Below, in pieces: positions 34,770 to 49,740 of a stretch of 64,000 bases of DNA (positions are counted from its first letter, which is position 1; each line of letters starts with the position of its first letter). The notes below the pieces were generated by a model. The model searched no databases. It saw only the letters and a list, made by a program, of their open reading frames with translations, and had not been told where the DNA came from. A program made the translations under genes and the position numbers. The stretch spans positions 828,501 through 892,500 of the forward strand of contig OX359189.1 in the NCBI GenBank assembly GCA_947172415.1, given 5' to 3'. Origin of the DNA: Chondrosia reniformis (taxonomy: Eukaryota > Porifera > Demospongiae > Chondrillida > Chondrillidae).

Positions 34770-37700
34770 ATGTCTATTCGAAACCCAGTCGTCGAACCAA
34801 GGTCATCAGTGAATGAAGAGCGAGAGATACTGACGAAAGTAATCACACGATGGAACGAACATCGATTAGATCTCTTTGAGATATCTCTCCCTAACGAAGT
34901 AAGTATGAATATTTGATGGTTCTGACAGGACGGGATATTGAAGTAATTTGTGTGCTTGATAACGACTTTCCTTGAAGCTTAGCGGATATTCCTAATTATT
35001 GACTATTTTCTCAATATATATCGCAGAATCTTGACTTCTTTGGTGTGATCCGATTTTATTTCCACGACAATCAGCAGTCTGTGGCGACCACAAAGTGTCT
35101 TAGAGTTTCCAGTACAGCTGTCTCGAAGATGGTTATAGACGCGTTGATCGAAAAGTTCCGTCCCGACATGAGAATGTTAGGATCATCGTACGCCCTCTAT
35201 GAAGTGCACCAGAGCGGAGGTAAGAGGTTAACGCGCAGACACTTAGCTTGGCTACTGGTCTGCTGGAAGTTTTGTTTTTTTGTTGCTTAATCGCATCCCG
35301 ACAAGTTGTTCCGTGATGTTTATAGATTGTGTAATACTACTGTCTGGGCATATAAATTCCGCCAGCCTTTCGATCAGCAGGATTTGTGATTTAGAGTGCA
35401 ATTTACATAATATACTTTTAAATTATCACTTAGAGACGAAAATTAATTTGCAACAGTTCACACTTTCTGCAAAGAGATTTTAGTTAAAGGGAACACCTTA
35501 ACTTTGAGAGAGTGTCACAATAAGCTCTGTATTGAGATTATAAAATATGTAGAAACCTTCTCAATCAGTTTAGACTATTACATTTAATGTTTTTAGATTT
35601 GAATACAAGGTGTCCAGCACCTAGGGCCTTTATATATCAAACTGTATGTACATCACTGTACCCTGCTAACATCCATATTATATTACTGCAATGTATAACC
35701 ATCATTATAAATTGCTCTTTGTTGCAAAAGAGAAATATCTGGCTGACAAGGGTGGACACAAGTTTTGGTAGTTATTATTATAATAGATATGCCAGCTTCC
35801 ATTTTGTTATGACATCATCACTGTATAATTGTTCAAATAAGCATGAGATTTTAAGTTACCTATGAAATTGCACACTTTTGACTAAAAAATTTTTAATTCA
35901 ATAAAACACCAAATATTTTTCTTTGCCGATGACTTTTCTTCCTGGAATGTAACCCCCTTTTCAAAACTGAATATATTGCATGTGTGAAGTCTTGCTACAG
36001 TTCTATTGCTAAGAACCTTCTTAAATGGAATATTGACTAGTATACTTGGAATATTATTCTTTCATCATCTCTTTAGTATTATAACAATTAATACTTATGA
36101 TATGCATATTTATACATATATAATTCAGCCTATTTATATGCATATTTATACATATATAATTCAGCCTATTTATATGCATATATCATATTATTTTGCATAT
36201 TTGTATTATATAGCAAGTGTATAGTATGTGTTGGCTTTTCGTTGTCCAGTCACTTTGCTTTATCAGGTGTGTGTGACTGTGGTATTTGGTAAATATTTGC
36301 TGTTGTCAAATATCTATTTTAATCACTCTATAGCCAATGAAATTCCATACGAGATATGTGAACCAGATTATTGAAGCATGCTCTGGTTCTGATGTACACA
36401 TACTATATATCTATTTCTGATTAGTAACATTGTTTGCCTTCTGGTATGTAGATACGTATATATGAGTCATTTATAAATGATAGCCTATGAAAAATCTAAT
36501 ATACCATTTTCCTACATGCTATGCCTATTCTGTAAAGAAAGCCTATAGGGGAACTAAACCTGAAGAGAGCTTTGGATAAAGATACAGGAGTCTTTTCTTT
36601 CTTCTTTTCCTTTCTTTCATCTGGGTCAGACAGCTGTTCTGGGAATTCCACCCTTCATCAGTGATCCTGGGAGTTTTTGTCTTTTTCTTGATCTTCTGTG
36701 AATCCTATGTACATTATTGTATTGGTGTCCAGTGATACATTTCTGAAAGTCTATGTGAAAGTTTAGTAACTCCACTTTAAAATTTCTGATCTTTTCACTG
36801 AACCCTTGTTTTCAACTGTTTTGAATATGCAAAACTTTAATTTGTTTGTTATTTCACACAAACATTTGGAGTGCCATTGGTGTAATTTGTGTTCAGTTTT
36901 CTTTTTATATATTTGTAACTTACAAATTGAAGTTTATAACATTAAAAGTTTGTTATTTTGTATGCACCTTTTGTGTAATCCTTTAGACATTGCAAGTACA
37001 TATATACAGTGGAAACTGGTTAGCGAGTGCTCCTAGATACCATGCCTTTTAGTTATCAGTAGTTCTTGTTAAACAATAGTACTGCTATAACATGGCTATA
37101 TAAAGTTTTACATAATATACAGCTCCATATACGTATAGTCATTATGGGTAGCATGTGTCTTTGTGAAAGTTTCAACACGAAAAATTTCAATTTAAAATCG
37201 ATAAAACAGCACTTTTCTTTCTTCTTCCATATTGTGCTACCTCATAGGTTAAAATAATAGTTACACTAGTAATCAGTTGACCTGTTCATATGAAATTATT
37301 TAGTGGGTAATTTGTTGCTCTGGTAATCAATTAATTGTTATTGTTGTTTTTATTGTTTAATGGAAAGCCCCAGCTATATATGTATATATGGTATGGTTGA
37401 TGTACGTACATACACAGACTAGAAGCTAGCACTGCTTCACAGTTTACATTTTCATGTATTCCCAAGTTCCATTAGAGTATGATCCGCACACATAGGCCAC
37501 AGCTATTCTCTTAGAAGTGTAATGTACCTGTCTGTGTGTTATTGTGAAAACATTAAGCATTCTACAGTTGCTTTTTATCTGTGGCAATAACAGGCACCTC
37601 GAGGCAAGGTTCTAGTTCAACACACATACACTGAATATTACATACCTTGTCCCTCAATTGATTTGAATTCTTAACGGAGTACCTGATTGGCTTGTTTGTA

Positions 37701-40700
37701 TTTAAAGTTAAAATTGGAGCAGTCTCGATTAAGGGGCATTTAGCATGTTTTTCAGCACATGATAAATGACAGAAAACTTTATTAAAAATATGATTTGAAG
37801 CACACGCATGCATTGGATATATAGGTACTTGTTATAGTGGTCCTTATCTGTGGTATTAGTCACACCCACTTGTGAAGAGTTTGTGATAGTCAGTTAATAG
37901 GAATTAGAGGCTGTTATCTGTGACTTAGATTGTTATTTAAGTGCACTTGTAATGATATATGTGATATCATGATACAAATCAATTTTATAGATTTAATTTT
38001 TGCTCCAACTAAGTGTACATTATTAAGTGTAGTACGTGTGTATGGTGTATTGGAAGTATGTGGTATGAAAGAGGTAGGGGGTATTCTAGATCAAAGCTGA
38101 TAATTAAAGCCATAGTGTATGGGGTGTGACTACTGTGGAATTGGTGAAGACAGAGATACAACATATATACGTACGTAGGCATCTAAAATATTCTTACCTG
38201 ATTTTTTATGCTTAAATAATTAGTACTGGATTGCATCACAATTTCCATGGAAACGGTGAGATCCGGATGCTAGTTTATTGTCCGACATTCTTCTGCTCAA
38301 CTGACAAGTGCTATATGTTTACAATCATGTTGTATAACGGTAATGACTGTCTGATCCTCATTGGTTTTCAAGCCAGATGACGACAATCACATATCACAAG
38401 TTTGCCACTCTGTGCAATTCACTGATCTCACACCTTCAAGCCAATAAATGTTACAAATGACTCATTTATTTTGGCTTGCTCCTGCATTGTTTTCACAGAT
38501 GTGCACATAGGACCCAATTGTCCCACACATAGAGCACCTCTGAATGTAGCCAGGAATCAGTACATACATCACATGCAGCTCTATGGTGCTTTCTTCTTTT
38601 TTTTACCAATTTTGGACCATTTAGCCACTGTTGTTGTGTTTGTATGTGCTAGAAATCTCTTTCCATTATCAGTGCTGGGTCTAACAAAGAGAGAGAGAGA
38701 GAGAGTGATGGTTTATGGGGGAGGGGGGCATTGTAAGGGAGGAGGTGTACAATATTTGATAATCACATTCAAGTAAATGTTATGAAAATCCAAATTAGTA
38801 TGTGAGTAAAACAGTCCTTTATGTTGCCTGGCAACTGTCAACTTAACAGTACTTAGCCACACCTATATATACGTACTTTACTGACAATCTGAAGGTGCAT
38901 ATACATGTATATATAATTTTGAACTTATCCACTGAGACCCGCTCTGTGTACTGAGAGACATTTAACAAGATCTTTTGTAACTGATTGAATGGTTGGTTAA
39001 CAACAGAATGAGGAATTTCCTCCAATTACATGGGTTCAACTTTTCAATAATTATCCTGGTGTTAGACAGAAGTATTTAAAATGTGTACACACCATCTATG
39101 ACCATTGCTGAAGAGGACCTGAGGGTTGAGACTTCCAAATTTCTGTTCTTTGAAGTGTTGCTGATACTCAAATATACAACTCTCGTATTCACAACCATAT
39201 GTGTACAGTAATAGAGAAACAAGGAGACAATGAAGAAATAGAAAATTCTCTTGTTTTTCTTTAAATTAACTAATTTGTTCTGTTCCAGTGCAATTCTTGA
39301 ATCCGAAATTCGTGGTAGTTTATAATAAATTTTCCAAATTGTTGCTAATGTTATTGATGCATGCTAGGTGTTATAACATTGCTTCATGGGTCAGATAAAT
39401 TTCACCAACTAAAAGTAAAGTTAGAGCAATTTCTAAACTTTGCCATCAACTTTGCATTAATAAAAGACTGCTAGTTTCAACTAGTAAACTGATATGCTTG
39501 TTGGTTGTCTAATTATGTTTGTACGGACAACTCACACGGTTAGCTTGCAGTATGTGTATATGTTGACCTATGTATATACATATCTTTAAACGTTGACCTA
39601 TATATCTTCATACATTGACCCTATACATACAACTTCATATGTACATTGACCTATATATCTTCATACATTGACCCTATACATACAACTTCATATGTACATT
39701 GACCTATATATCTTCATACATTGATCCTATACATACAACTTCATATGTACATTGACCTATATATCTTCATACATTGATCCTATACATACAACTTCATATG
39801 TACATTGACCTATATATCTTCATACATTGATCCTATACATACAACTTCATATGTACATTGACCTATGTATCTTCATATATAAACCTATGTACTGTGTGTA
39901 TCAACAGTGTATATGTATGTATGATTATTTATATTACTTTTCATTGTATGAATGTTTCACTTTGTTTCTACAACATTATAGCAAACCAGCTCAACTTTTT
40001 AATGACATTATCAAGTAGCTCACAAGTGCAGGTAGTGCATGGTATACTTCAGTTACCATAGTAACCTGACTACTGTCTGGATCTAGTTGTGTGGGCTTTT
40101 CAATCATGGATGTGATATGTCATTAGAATAACAATGATGTCAGTTTGGGTAGAAGTTTATAGTCAATACTGTGTTCCAACCTGACTAGTGGTCCAGAACA
40201 TTCCTCTTAGCTCTACATTGAGTCATGTACTGGCATATTTAACCTGTTCACTGGAATGTGTACTTAGATATACTTTTGAAGGTTTATATCTTTACAGCCA
40301 AGGCAAGATGTCACTTTATATTGCATACCATCATAGTCTTTGCATATTATAATTAACTCCCTTACTACATTATGTATGCATGTATGTATCTATGGAATTG
40401 ACTCAATAAAGAATTTCTTGTTATGGTAGTGTTCCTGTTTTCACTTATTTAGAGTTTTGACTTCCATATTTGGTCCTCTTTTGATCAGGTGTACCAGTCT
40501 CACATTAGAGACCTTAGGATTAATACCAGGGGAACTCCCTTTAATCCCTGCTCTTTCCTCTACTTGTTTATTGTGTGAAACTATAGGATATATTGACACA
40601 GAAACTAATTTTCCTTCTCCTTATAAGGACCGTACTTGGCACATTTACAGCATGCTATTACTTACATGCATAATTCACTCAATTCTTATGAGAGGTATTG

Positions 40701-43700
40701 CGTTAATAGGTATAGTTTGCAAACCAATAGGTGATACTGCGAAGAGGGATATTGTAAGGTGTGATAATATACATATGGTATGCATACATGGATAGCAAAA
40801 GGATTGACACATTTGGTGATGTATAGTCAAGTATCCAGTTTTGTAATCGAATAAGCATATTCAATGCCAGTGTGACATGCTTTTGATGTAAATGATACTA
40901 TCCACAAGAGATAACTCTCTCAATGTATTGGTAACTCTTTGAGAAGCTGATGATATCATCTAATCTAATTCAATGATTATACACAGAAATACATACCTAC
41001 CTACATACTAAATACATGCATTTCATACCAAGGATTCAAAAGATCATGAAAAAGACAAAGATTCCCAGGGTCACTGATGAAGGATCGAATTCCCATAAAC
41101 AGCTGTCTGGCCCAGTAGAGCAAAAGAAGAGAGAAGACTCCTGTATCCTCATCCAAAGCTCTCACCAGATTTAGTTCCCTATGGACTTTTTAATTTATTA
41201 CAGAGTTGGCATATCATGTTGGAATGGTGTATTAGATTATTCATATGTCAATCCATATATATATGTAGTGTAGGGTACTATAGGGAAGATTTCCAGCATA
41301 CGTACATACGTATGTTCATGGTAACGACTCAATCATATCCCCTTTAGTCACATCCGAACTAAAACCTTGATAATTATTTTAGAATTATGTATTTTATAAT
41401 GTATGTACGTACAAATATGCTTACATTGTTCTACACTTGTAATTAGCTTGTTTCTCCTATGTTGCTAGAGGAGAGAAAGTTGCAAGAAGATGAAAGACCA
41501 CTTGTGGTGCAACTGAACTGGTCCAAAGGGGATAGAGACGGCAGATTTGTGTTCAAGCAGGTCACACTACGTGGTGAAGGACCACTCTCTCCATCAGGTC
41601 ACCATTCTAGCCCCAAGAATCCATTTTCATTAAAAGGGAAGAAAGACAAACGAAAGAAGAAAAGATTTTCATCTTCATCTTCCAAATCCTCCCATCACCT
41701 TAAAAAGTCTGATTCTGAATCTGATGATCAGAAGCCGGGATCGCTTGCCAAAGCTATATACAAGGCTGTACCAGATTCACGGTTCACCAGAAGCATATCC
41801 AACCCAGAAGCTGTAATGAGACGACAGCGCCAACAGAAGTTAGTGAAAAAACTACAGTCAATGAGAGGAAAAGATGGCCGACCCGCCTCCGGTGGTACCC
41901 TGAGAGTGTATGCTGGATCACTTGTGCCTGAAGAACCTTATAAGACTCTCTTAGTCAGCAACAAAGCAAATACCTCACAAGTCATAAAGCTAGCACTGGA
42001 TAAATATGGCATACTCCACGAGAACCCTAGTGATTATTGTCTGGTTCAAATGACTGTACCATTGACAGCAAGCCGAAATGTTCATCTTAATGTGATTGGT
42101 GGATGTACAAACCAGCGGATGCTCCGTGAGGAAGAACAACCCCTGGAACTGTTCAATTCTTGGATGGAGGAGAGAAGAGAATCGGTTGTGATATTCCAAC
42201 TACAGAAGAAGAATTCAGTAGAATATCTTCTGCATGGAGATTCAATGGTTGTAGATAGCTCGTTCATGCCTTACCTGGTCGAGGTTTCCTCAGAAGGTCA
42301 AGACTTTTCCAGTGCCAGAAAAATCCACCTAACAATGGATCACAATATTCTCGGAAGCAAACAGCCTTCAACTCCATCTTCACTCAGTCACAACTTTATT
42401 CACGTAAATGGTCCCGAAATCAGACCTCAGCATTGCGACATCTCCAATATAGAGGGTGTCTTCACGATATGCCCTGTTGAGCGTAATTCTGAAATCCGTG
42501 TTAACAACAAAGTAATACGCAAGCACGCCTTTCTTAGTCATAATTACATCATCAAGTTGGGCCGGTACGTATCCTTTCGCTACATCGATCACTTTGCTTC
42601 AAATAGAGTAGCTGCTCTTACTGAAGCTAACTGCGGCGAAACTCATCCAGCTTCAGCTACAGCTGAACTTTTAAACAGCATGTCTGGTGGTGAGAGGGAA
42701 TCACCAGTTTCACCTCAACCTTACAGAGAACGATCTCAAAGTCATTCCGCCCTTGAGGACCATCAGCAGTCCAATAGAAGGTCGTCCAATGAACTGGAAC
42801 ACAAGTTAAGAGCCACACTTTCAGCTGAATTTGATCAAATTGAGAAGAAAGACGTACCTAAAGACGAGGTAATCATTAATGTATTGCACTTGTGCCAATT
42901 AATTAGATTCTGTCCATCACTACTGAAATATTAATCATTGCCTATCCAAATTGCATTATGTAATGTATTAGGATGATATGAGATATGAGTTCTGTTTTCT
43001 TTTTATAAATTGCATATGCAGCTTATATTTATACACAATTATTTCACTGTGTTGATATACAGGTGGTTATAGTTTACTCATTCTCTAATCTGTTACATGA
43101 CCTTTTTGAGCATTTCTAGATATTGTGTAAACTAATTGATAATAAGCATGCCTCAAGATTGTTTGTACAGCAGAAAGCATGTTCTTCTACTAACTGTGTT
43201 GAGGAGAATGCCTGAGTGTCTACAATTGTTGGTATAATGGCCTTAGTTTTTACAACAGGACAATGTTAAGGAATTCACTATCTGACTGATTGTTTCTTTC
43301 TTGTCTGGGAGAAAAAAACTACACGTTTTAATTATGAAAACTGTGGAAATATATACATATTAGTGCCATTTTCGGCTAACATAGTGGTAACATACAAACA
43401 TACTGTGTATGTACATGTAATAAAAATTTAGTTTTTTGGGACTAAAAAATTTGCAAAACTAAAACACAGGAAATTCTCATGAGAATTTACGTAGATAACA
43501 GTTCAGGTCTATATGGTGCAGGATGAAATATGTACAGGAAGTAATATTTTCCATTTCCTGTGTAGTCCATTGGAACTGGTCATGTGAACGCCGTCTCCAT
43601 GCCAGCATTTCCTGTCCAGTTCAACTCACCTCCTGGTACCCTGAAGTCTTGCTCAGAAAGCTTGCTGTCAAGTGATGTCTCTGAAGGAGAACCTCTTCAT

Positions 43701-46700
43701 CTTCCAATGTCTCTTGTCTTTCATCCCACAAAGGAAGGACCTCTCTTGTCCAACATGATTTTGGAATTGAAGTTGAGCACGCTGCAGTTCACATTAGCTC
43801 CGGCCTTCTCCCTCTACATGATTGTGAGATATCACCTGACAGCTGATTTCCAGCCTGGAGCTAATGCTAGCGAACTAAAGAAACATCTCATAGTAATGTT
43901 GAAGAACACTGTCAGCTACCTCAAGAGAGCCATCAAGGTACATGTGTAACCTAGCAACCTGTGTAACCTGGCAACATGTGTTTCCCATATATGCATACAT
44001 ACATATATACTTATATAATATAAGTAGTGCTAAAAGTCAGGTGAATGGAATTTACAGTTTAAAAGCAGGTTCATTATAATTCCTAAATGGTGTGTTTGAT
44101 TATTAATTTTGTGTGTGTCACAGGAAGCTCGAAATACTGTGTCCTTGTTAGCATTCTGGATGGCCAACACTTCAGAATTTCTACACTTCCTCAAACAGGA
44201 TCAGGACATATCTCGACTCACTTACGAGTACGAGAGCCCTCTGACCAATCTCATCCAGAGCTGTTACAAACACTTCTATCTCGGTGTTACCCGGGATCTG
44301 ACCAGTCTCATTCCCGCTCTCTTTGATAGCTCTGAAGAAGTCGATATTGATGATGGTTCATTACCTGAGAGTGAGGATCAACCAATCGGTGTACCTCCGG
44401 ATGTCATTAGCAACAGCTGGACAACAGGTGGAGGAAGTAACTGTGGCACTCCCCATGGTACCCTCACCAAGTACACCTCCTCTACCTCCTCAATGAGTTC
44501 TAGAAACTCACGCAAGTCAAGACGATCCCGCACGACTGTGAATGACATTATGTCAGTCTTGTCATTGTCCCTGTCGACACTGCACAAGAACAACGTCAAC
44601 ATGAGCCTGGCAATGAGATTGTTTTCTCAACTGATCCGCTTTCTAAATGCCAAAATATTCAACATGTTGTTAAGTGAAGCGAAGTACTGCACTCGTTCCT
44701 GGGGACTCAGACTGAGGAAGCGTTTGGAGAGGATTAAGCAGTGGGCAAAGAAACATAGACTGGAAGCAACAACTGACAGATATTTGGCAACTTCACTTCA
44801 GGTAATTGTTGAAAATATGTTTCACACACATATGAGTGCTTCCAGTAGAAATCATAGGTAATTGTACCCCAGCTGGGATTGACCTCATTCCATTAAGCAT
44901 CCGTTAGCCCTTAGGGAAAGCGTGTACAAACTTTGAGCCCAATTTTTATTTTTTATCCTTTTCGTAGAAGATTTCATCAATTAAAAACACCATACCATAT
45001 ACGTACATTTTTACCATATCAAATATTATGGCCATTTTCTCAAAAATATCTGTAACCATTTTTGCAATTTCTACTGGTGGTTCTCACATATATGATCTGC
45101 ACACCTGTATTATGAGACTGAAAATTATTAACAGTAGTTTCTTGCGTAATTTGAACATTCAGCCCTAAAGTCTTCATGACCAATTAACTGTTGCTGAAGT
45201 TGAATAATATTTGCTGATCCCCGTGACCACAACTACTACTTCATAACATTTCTTAGCAACGTTACATATCTCATGCTCTGCATGTGTACGAACGAACATT
45301 ACTGGTAGTTCTGTTCTGACCATCATGTGTGCAGGCTTGTACTCTGTTAAGTTGTTCCAAGTACTATATGGAAGATCTGAAGCATCTGGGACCAATAACA
45401 CACCTGAATTCCCTTCAAATTGATACCCTTATTAAGCAGTACCAGCTAGAGGAGGGAGAGCCACAAATCTCTAAAGATTTTGTGGCAATTTTACAATCAG
45501 ACGTAAAAGCCAAGAGAGATCATGCGTTGATGAGAGACAGAGGAATAATCCCAGTGGAAGAAGAGGGAAACTTTAATGTGTTGACTAGCTTCATATTACC
45601 TGAGTTTGGCTACATTGGACAGGCTGTCAAGGGAATTCCCCCTGGACTAGAAGACTTTTTAAGACCATTCATTAGTATAGGTTTGTTTAGAGCGAAATGA
45701 AGATTTGTGTAAGAGTGTGTCAATATATTTTCCATCTTCTTTTATGTTTAGGCTTGTGTAAGGTTGTTCTAAATGTAGAATCTCCGGGTCTGTGGACCTA
45801 TCTACAAGCCAGTTCTCACAATGGTGTGTCTGGACAGGATGAGCTGTGTGCATTGAGACAGGACATGATGTCCAGCCCCGTTCCCCCCGGCAACACTCCA
45901 AGCTGCTCCACTGCAACAGAAAGCGATCCTAGATTACCTCCGATTACTGAAATCACTGTAAAGAAAGTGAAAAACTCTCTTGGCATATCTATTACAGGAG
46001 GAAAGGTGAGCGGATTGTGGCCTTTCCTTCAGCAATTTCCTAGAAATATACTATTGATTAAATTATATTTCCTTAAATGAATTCCTAGAATGTGATTTCT
46101 TTTAACAAACTTCTAGATTGTCCACATACTCAAAATTTACTTATTGATGCTGCCTCAGATATAATGACGTTGAATATATGAGAAAGTAAATGGGTTCCTT
46201 AGGTTCAGATTTATATATATACATAGATATGGGAATAGTTATAAATGAGACCAGGTTTTTAAATTAGGTATTTTTAACAGATATGATTGCTAATTATGTC
46301 AATAAACATTTCTACTTTCAGTATTCGTCTAACAATCATCCCAACTTGGATATTTATGTCAAAAAACTTGTGACTGAGGGAGCAGCTGAGAAGGATGGGC
46401 GTCTTCAGCCTGGAGACCAGATATTGGGCGTGGACAACCAATCTCTCCAGGGACTTACTCAAGAACAGTAAGTACATAAAAATGTAACCCAAGGTCTGCA
46501 TTTCACACAGCAAAGCAATCCCAAGTTTTTATAAGTGCATTAGTATGGTCAGGTAAAATACTGTACTGATATATCATATGTGCTCTGATTACCAGCTGCT
46601 TCAGATATATTATATGAAATCACCACTAATTAGTGTGAATTGGGACTAATTTACTTTATCTATTGGTAGTATAAGAGGGGAGCACTGGTGGTCATAACCA

Positions 46701-49387
46701 AATGTCCTTGGGTTCAATTCCCAGCATTTTTTCATTTTGTTTTTCCCTCTTTACTTCCATGATGTTTGGCCAACCAACTCTACTGTACTTTATGTACGTA
46801 TATATGTATACACAGTGCTGCACAAATATTGAAGAACACTGGAGATACGGTGAAACTTACCATAGCACAGCAGGCTGCCCAGTACTATGGACTGACCCAC
46901 TTAATCAACCAGCCCTCCCCGGCTCATGCCCGGAAAAACAACACAGAATACACTCAAGGTTCATTAGCACTCTCATTTTAAAGATATACGTATTGCACTG
47001 TATTGTATTGTTTGCCCCTCCAAAATAGGCCTGAAATAGGAATGTCATTGTATTAGTTTCATTGTATGTATGTAGATCCCAAGCCATCCCAAACTGCAAA
47101 GTTGGTTAAGAAGAAGATGCAGAACCTTCAACCCAAGCAGCTCTATTCAACAAATGTTTCCTTACAAGGTAGGAATCTGACAGAATCTCACTCTAATGGA
47201 GACGTCCAGCGAGAAAGCCAAGCTCCAATGACACACCTTTTTCACAATGGTGTGTCCTATGAACCTTCCAGCAGGCAAGAAGAAGGTAAACCTTCACAAC
47301 TTGTGATACCAAGCAGTCCTTACTCAGAATCAACAAGTATCTTTCAACAATTCACTCAAGAAGAACCCACAAGAGATTGTCCATCTATAGACTTGGAAAA
47401 GACAGCAGACAGTGGCTTCACTAGAGACGGCGACCATATTGGCTTTAGCTTCCTGACCCACGATACCCAGCAGCTGTCTTCACAACCACAACCTAGCAAC
47501 CACCCTCAAGCTCCAGCTCAACCCAATTATGATCCATTGAGCATGGATGTCCAGCACCCTTCTCTAGCGAGCAGTTCCGTGCCAACAGCCATGTCTGTGA
47601 TCCAAAGGTATGAGAGCCCTGTAAGATCAAAAGAAGAAGCACTGTCACCTGTACCAGCTGGAAACCCGGTAGCTAGGCAACAGAGGAACTTAGATACATT
47701 AAGAGGCATGGCTAAAGAATATAAATCTGAGTTAGCCATCTTCGAAGATCAGCGTTCAGAGGAGGAAAGACGCAGAGAACAGCTTGAAATGGAGTTTCAA
47801 AGTGTAGACTTCCAAGGACCTGTAGGACCAAGAGATGAAATGACTACACAAAAGTACAAAAAGAGGCAATTGAAGGAGTTAGAAGAAAAGAGAAGAAATA
47901 GCAATGAACGCTTAAAAGACATTGAAGTAAAATTGCACAACAAAAGAACCAGGCTTCAGGGCATTGAACATCAGATTAAGATGATTGAATTGTCTTTGGA
48001 TGCAGAAGAATCTGAACGAAAGATTGAAGAACTAAACAATAATGATTATGGCACAAAGGAGAAACTGGAGGAGCAGCCGTCTAATAAGCCGGAGAGAAAA
48101 GAAATTTCAAATAAGAGAGAAGGAGAGACAAGGGCCATTTCTCAGAAAGGCAGAGAAGCAAAGGTGATAGCTTCACCTGTTGTGAAAGAGCTTCCTGTTA
48201 CTGACAGCTTGACCGCTCATCAGAGACAAGTTAATGAGAGTTCCATCGGACACCAGAAGGACCAGCAACACACAAGACATCGGAATGGATCTAGTGATTC
48301 TTCTCCAAAAAGTGGAAGACATGGAAGTGCTAGTAGCGAAGGGCATCGATCACTAGAGAGACACAGAAATGGTCCTATCCGAAATGACCTACCAATGTTA
48401 TCTATTCCTAAGAACCCTGAAGCTGACCCATCTCAAGTTAGACGAAGCCCCAACAAAAGACAAATGGAGGAAATTCGTTACCCAGGCAACCACAATATGC
48501 AAGCTGGAGTAGGAGAATGGACCCACACTCATCAAAGAATGGAGCAAGGAAGAAAGAACTTCAAACCTTCATCCTCAAGTGACAGTGCTGGTCTGTTGGA
48601 ATTTAAAGAGGAGCAATTCTCTAGAGTTCGTGTATATAATTTAAGTCCCACTTCAGAGTCAGATTTTTCAGATTATCCACGGCCCCCTCCCCCTGGGGTA
48701 GACTGGCAGAACCAACCACAATCAGGATCTAATCCAAAGCATGACACTAATCTGAAGAAGTGGAATGAACTGAAATTTAGGAAACAAGGCAAGCCAAATA
48801 AGGAAGTTCTCTCACCTCGTGGACCCTTCAGTCCCGGAGGAAAACAATTCAGTCCTTCAAACCAGCAGGAAATGGCTTTCAGGTTCCATAAGAATGTGCC
48901 TCACTACCAACATTACAACATGGAGGGAGACCACAGAGGTCTGGCTCAACCAGACTCATACTTCACAAAGGGAAATCTTCAGTTCCACCAACCTTTGCTC
49001 TCTTCACAAGAAATAACTTCTTCCCAAGTGACAAGTTACCCAGACGACATGGCGACACCTGATCCTTATAATAGTGAGCATGTCACTTCTGAAACCACTC
49101 GTGATAGTGAACCGGTCAATTTGGCTCAGGAAGAATCTGCAGATGAGTTGACTCACCACAAGAGCAGCTTTGAGATCACTAGTCCTCGTGTCGTCCCGGT
49201 GACACGAGGACCACCGCAGTCACACCACAATCAACGCTCACGACAGAACTACCCAGCTAAGAAGCCTCCCCCTCCCTCCTCCAAGCCGAAGCAAGGTGGA
49301 CGTAAGGGCAATCCTATGAGTTACCGAGAGAAAATGGACTTTCTAATGAACTACAAGGGTACAACTGTATCAAAAACAGATTTGTAA
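34770..49387 (+). CDS. AFDN: Afadin (canoe), junctional scaffold
   Basis: Ten exons (34770-34898, 35027-35219, 41469-42868, 43566-43937, 44124-44801, 45335-45680, 45752-46005, 46322-46467, 46816-46958, 47076-49387) join in phase to ~1,990 residues. Domains: first Ras-association domain in exons 1-2 (RWNEHRLDLFEISLPNE, FRPDMRMLGSSYALYEVH), second RA ~248-340 (GGTLRVYAGSL), FHA-like region ~390-500 (PQHCDISNIEGVFTICP), DIL domain ~575-1080 (SLLAFWMANTSEFLHFLKQD, FLNAKIFNMLL), PDZ ~1104-1200 (NSLGISITGGK, GRLQPGDQILGVDNQSL), coiled coil ~1424-1545, and a Ser/Pro-rich tail that binds actin in the family. Afadin links nectins and Rap1 to F-actin at adherens junctions (family knowledge). All eight exon phases between the first and last exon fit. 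Confidence 0.95.
36535..36700 (+). repeat. Dispersed ~150-bp repeat family, copy 4
   Basis: Near full length: AGCCTATAGGGGAACTAAAC, GAGAGCTTTGGATAAAGATAC, CT-rich tract, GACAGCTGTTCTGGGAATTCC, TTCATCAGTGATCCTGGGAG, TTTTTGTCTTTTT. Confidence 0.75.
39590..39875. repeat. 53-bp minisatellite, about 5 copies, in afadin intron 2
   Basis: Unit begins ACATTGACCTATATATCTTC and continues with a half-similar ATACATTGATCCTATACATAC, suggesting an older two-part unit. Confidence 0.9.
41045..41200 (-). repeat. Dispersed ~150-bp repeat family, copy 5 (reverse)
   Basis: Reverse orientation, near full length: AAAAGACAAAGATTCCCAGG, GTCACTGATGAAGGATCGAA, ACAGCTGTCTGGCCCAG, CTGTATCCTCATCCAAAGCT, TTAGTTCCCTATGGAC. 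Confidence 0.75.
46655..46732 (+). repeat. Possible tRNA-derived element (B box plus T-run) in an afadin intron
   Basis: GGGTTCAATTCCC at 46710-46722 fits the Pol III B box / T-arm and is followed by TTTTTT at 46727-46732. A weak A-box-like TTGGTAGTATAAGAGG lies about 50 bp upstream. No full cloverleaf is visible, so this is more likely a decayed tRNA-derived SINE than a tRNA gene. Confidence 0.3.
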
Positions 49388-49740
49388 TTCCCCTTACACA
49401 AATATATAATATAGCTTAAGTGTACATTGCTTTATCTTATAACTGTACAAAAATATTAACTTTCTTGTGCACACGATTTAAGTACAAGGGACAACATTGA
49501 TCATGATCAGTGCATAATTTTGTTTGAGAAGCAGCCAGTTATACACTCTGCAATGATCATGGAATAAATTAAGACCCATCTGGAAAATGTATAACAAGGG
49601 TCTATATATGAATTCAAAACATGCATATTCAAGGCAGTGATCATATACATGCGATACTAGCTGGAGTATTGTATGTGGTTAAGATTATGCTGTTAAATAA
49701 TGTATATTATGTTTTGTCCATCATACAGGCTCCATCTTTA
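49388..49740 (+). terminator. Afadin 3' region and upstream region of the next gene
   Basis: AATAAA at 49563-49568, about 175 nt after the afadin stop, is the likely poly(A) signal. The remaining ~170 bp precede the predicted ATG at 49741. An acceptor-like CATCATACAG| at about 49730 leaves open that 49741 is not the first exon of the next gene. Confidence 0.5.

Larger units (their letters stand above)
35220..41468 (+). other. 6.2-kb afadin intron 2
   Basis: By far the longest intron in the window, between the two RA domains. I find no coding exon in it. It holds two copies of the dispersed repeat (36535 and 41045) and a 53-bp minisatellite (39590-39870). Short ORFs here are AT-rich and unrelated to anything I know. 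Confidence 0.6.
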
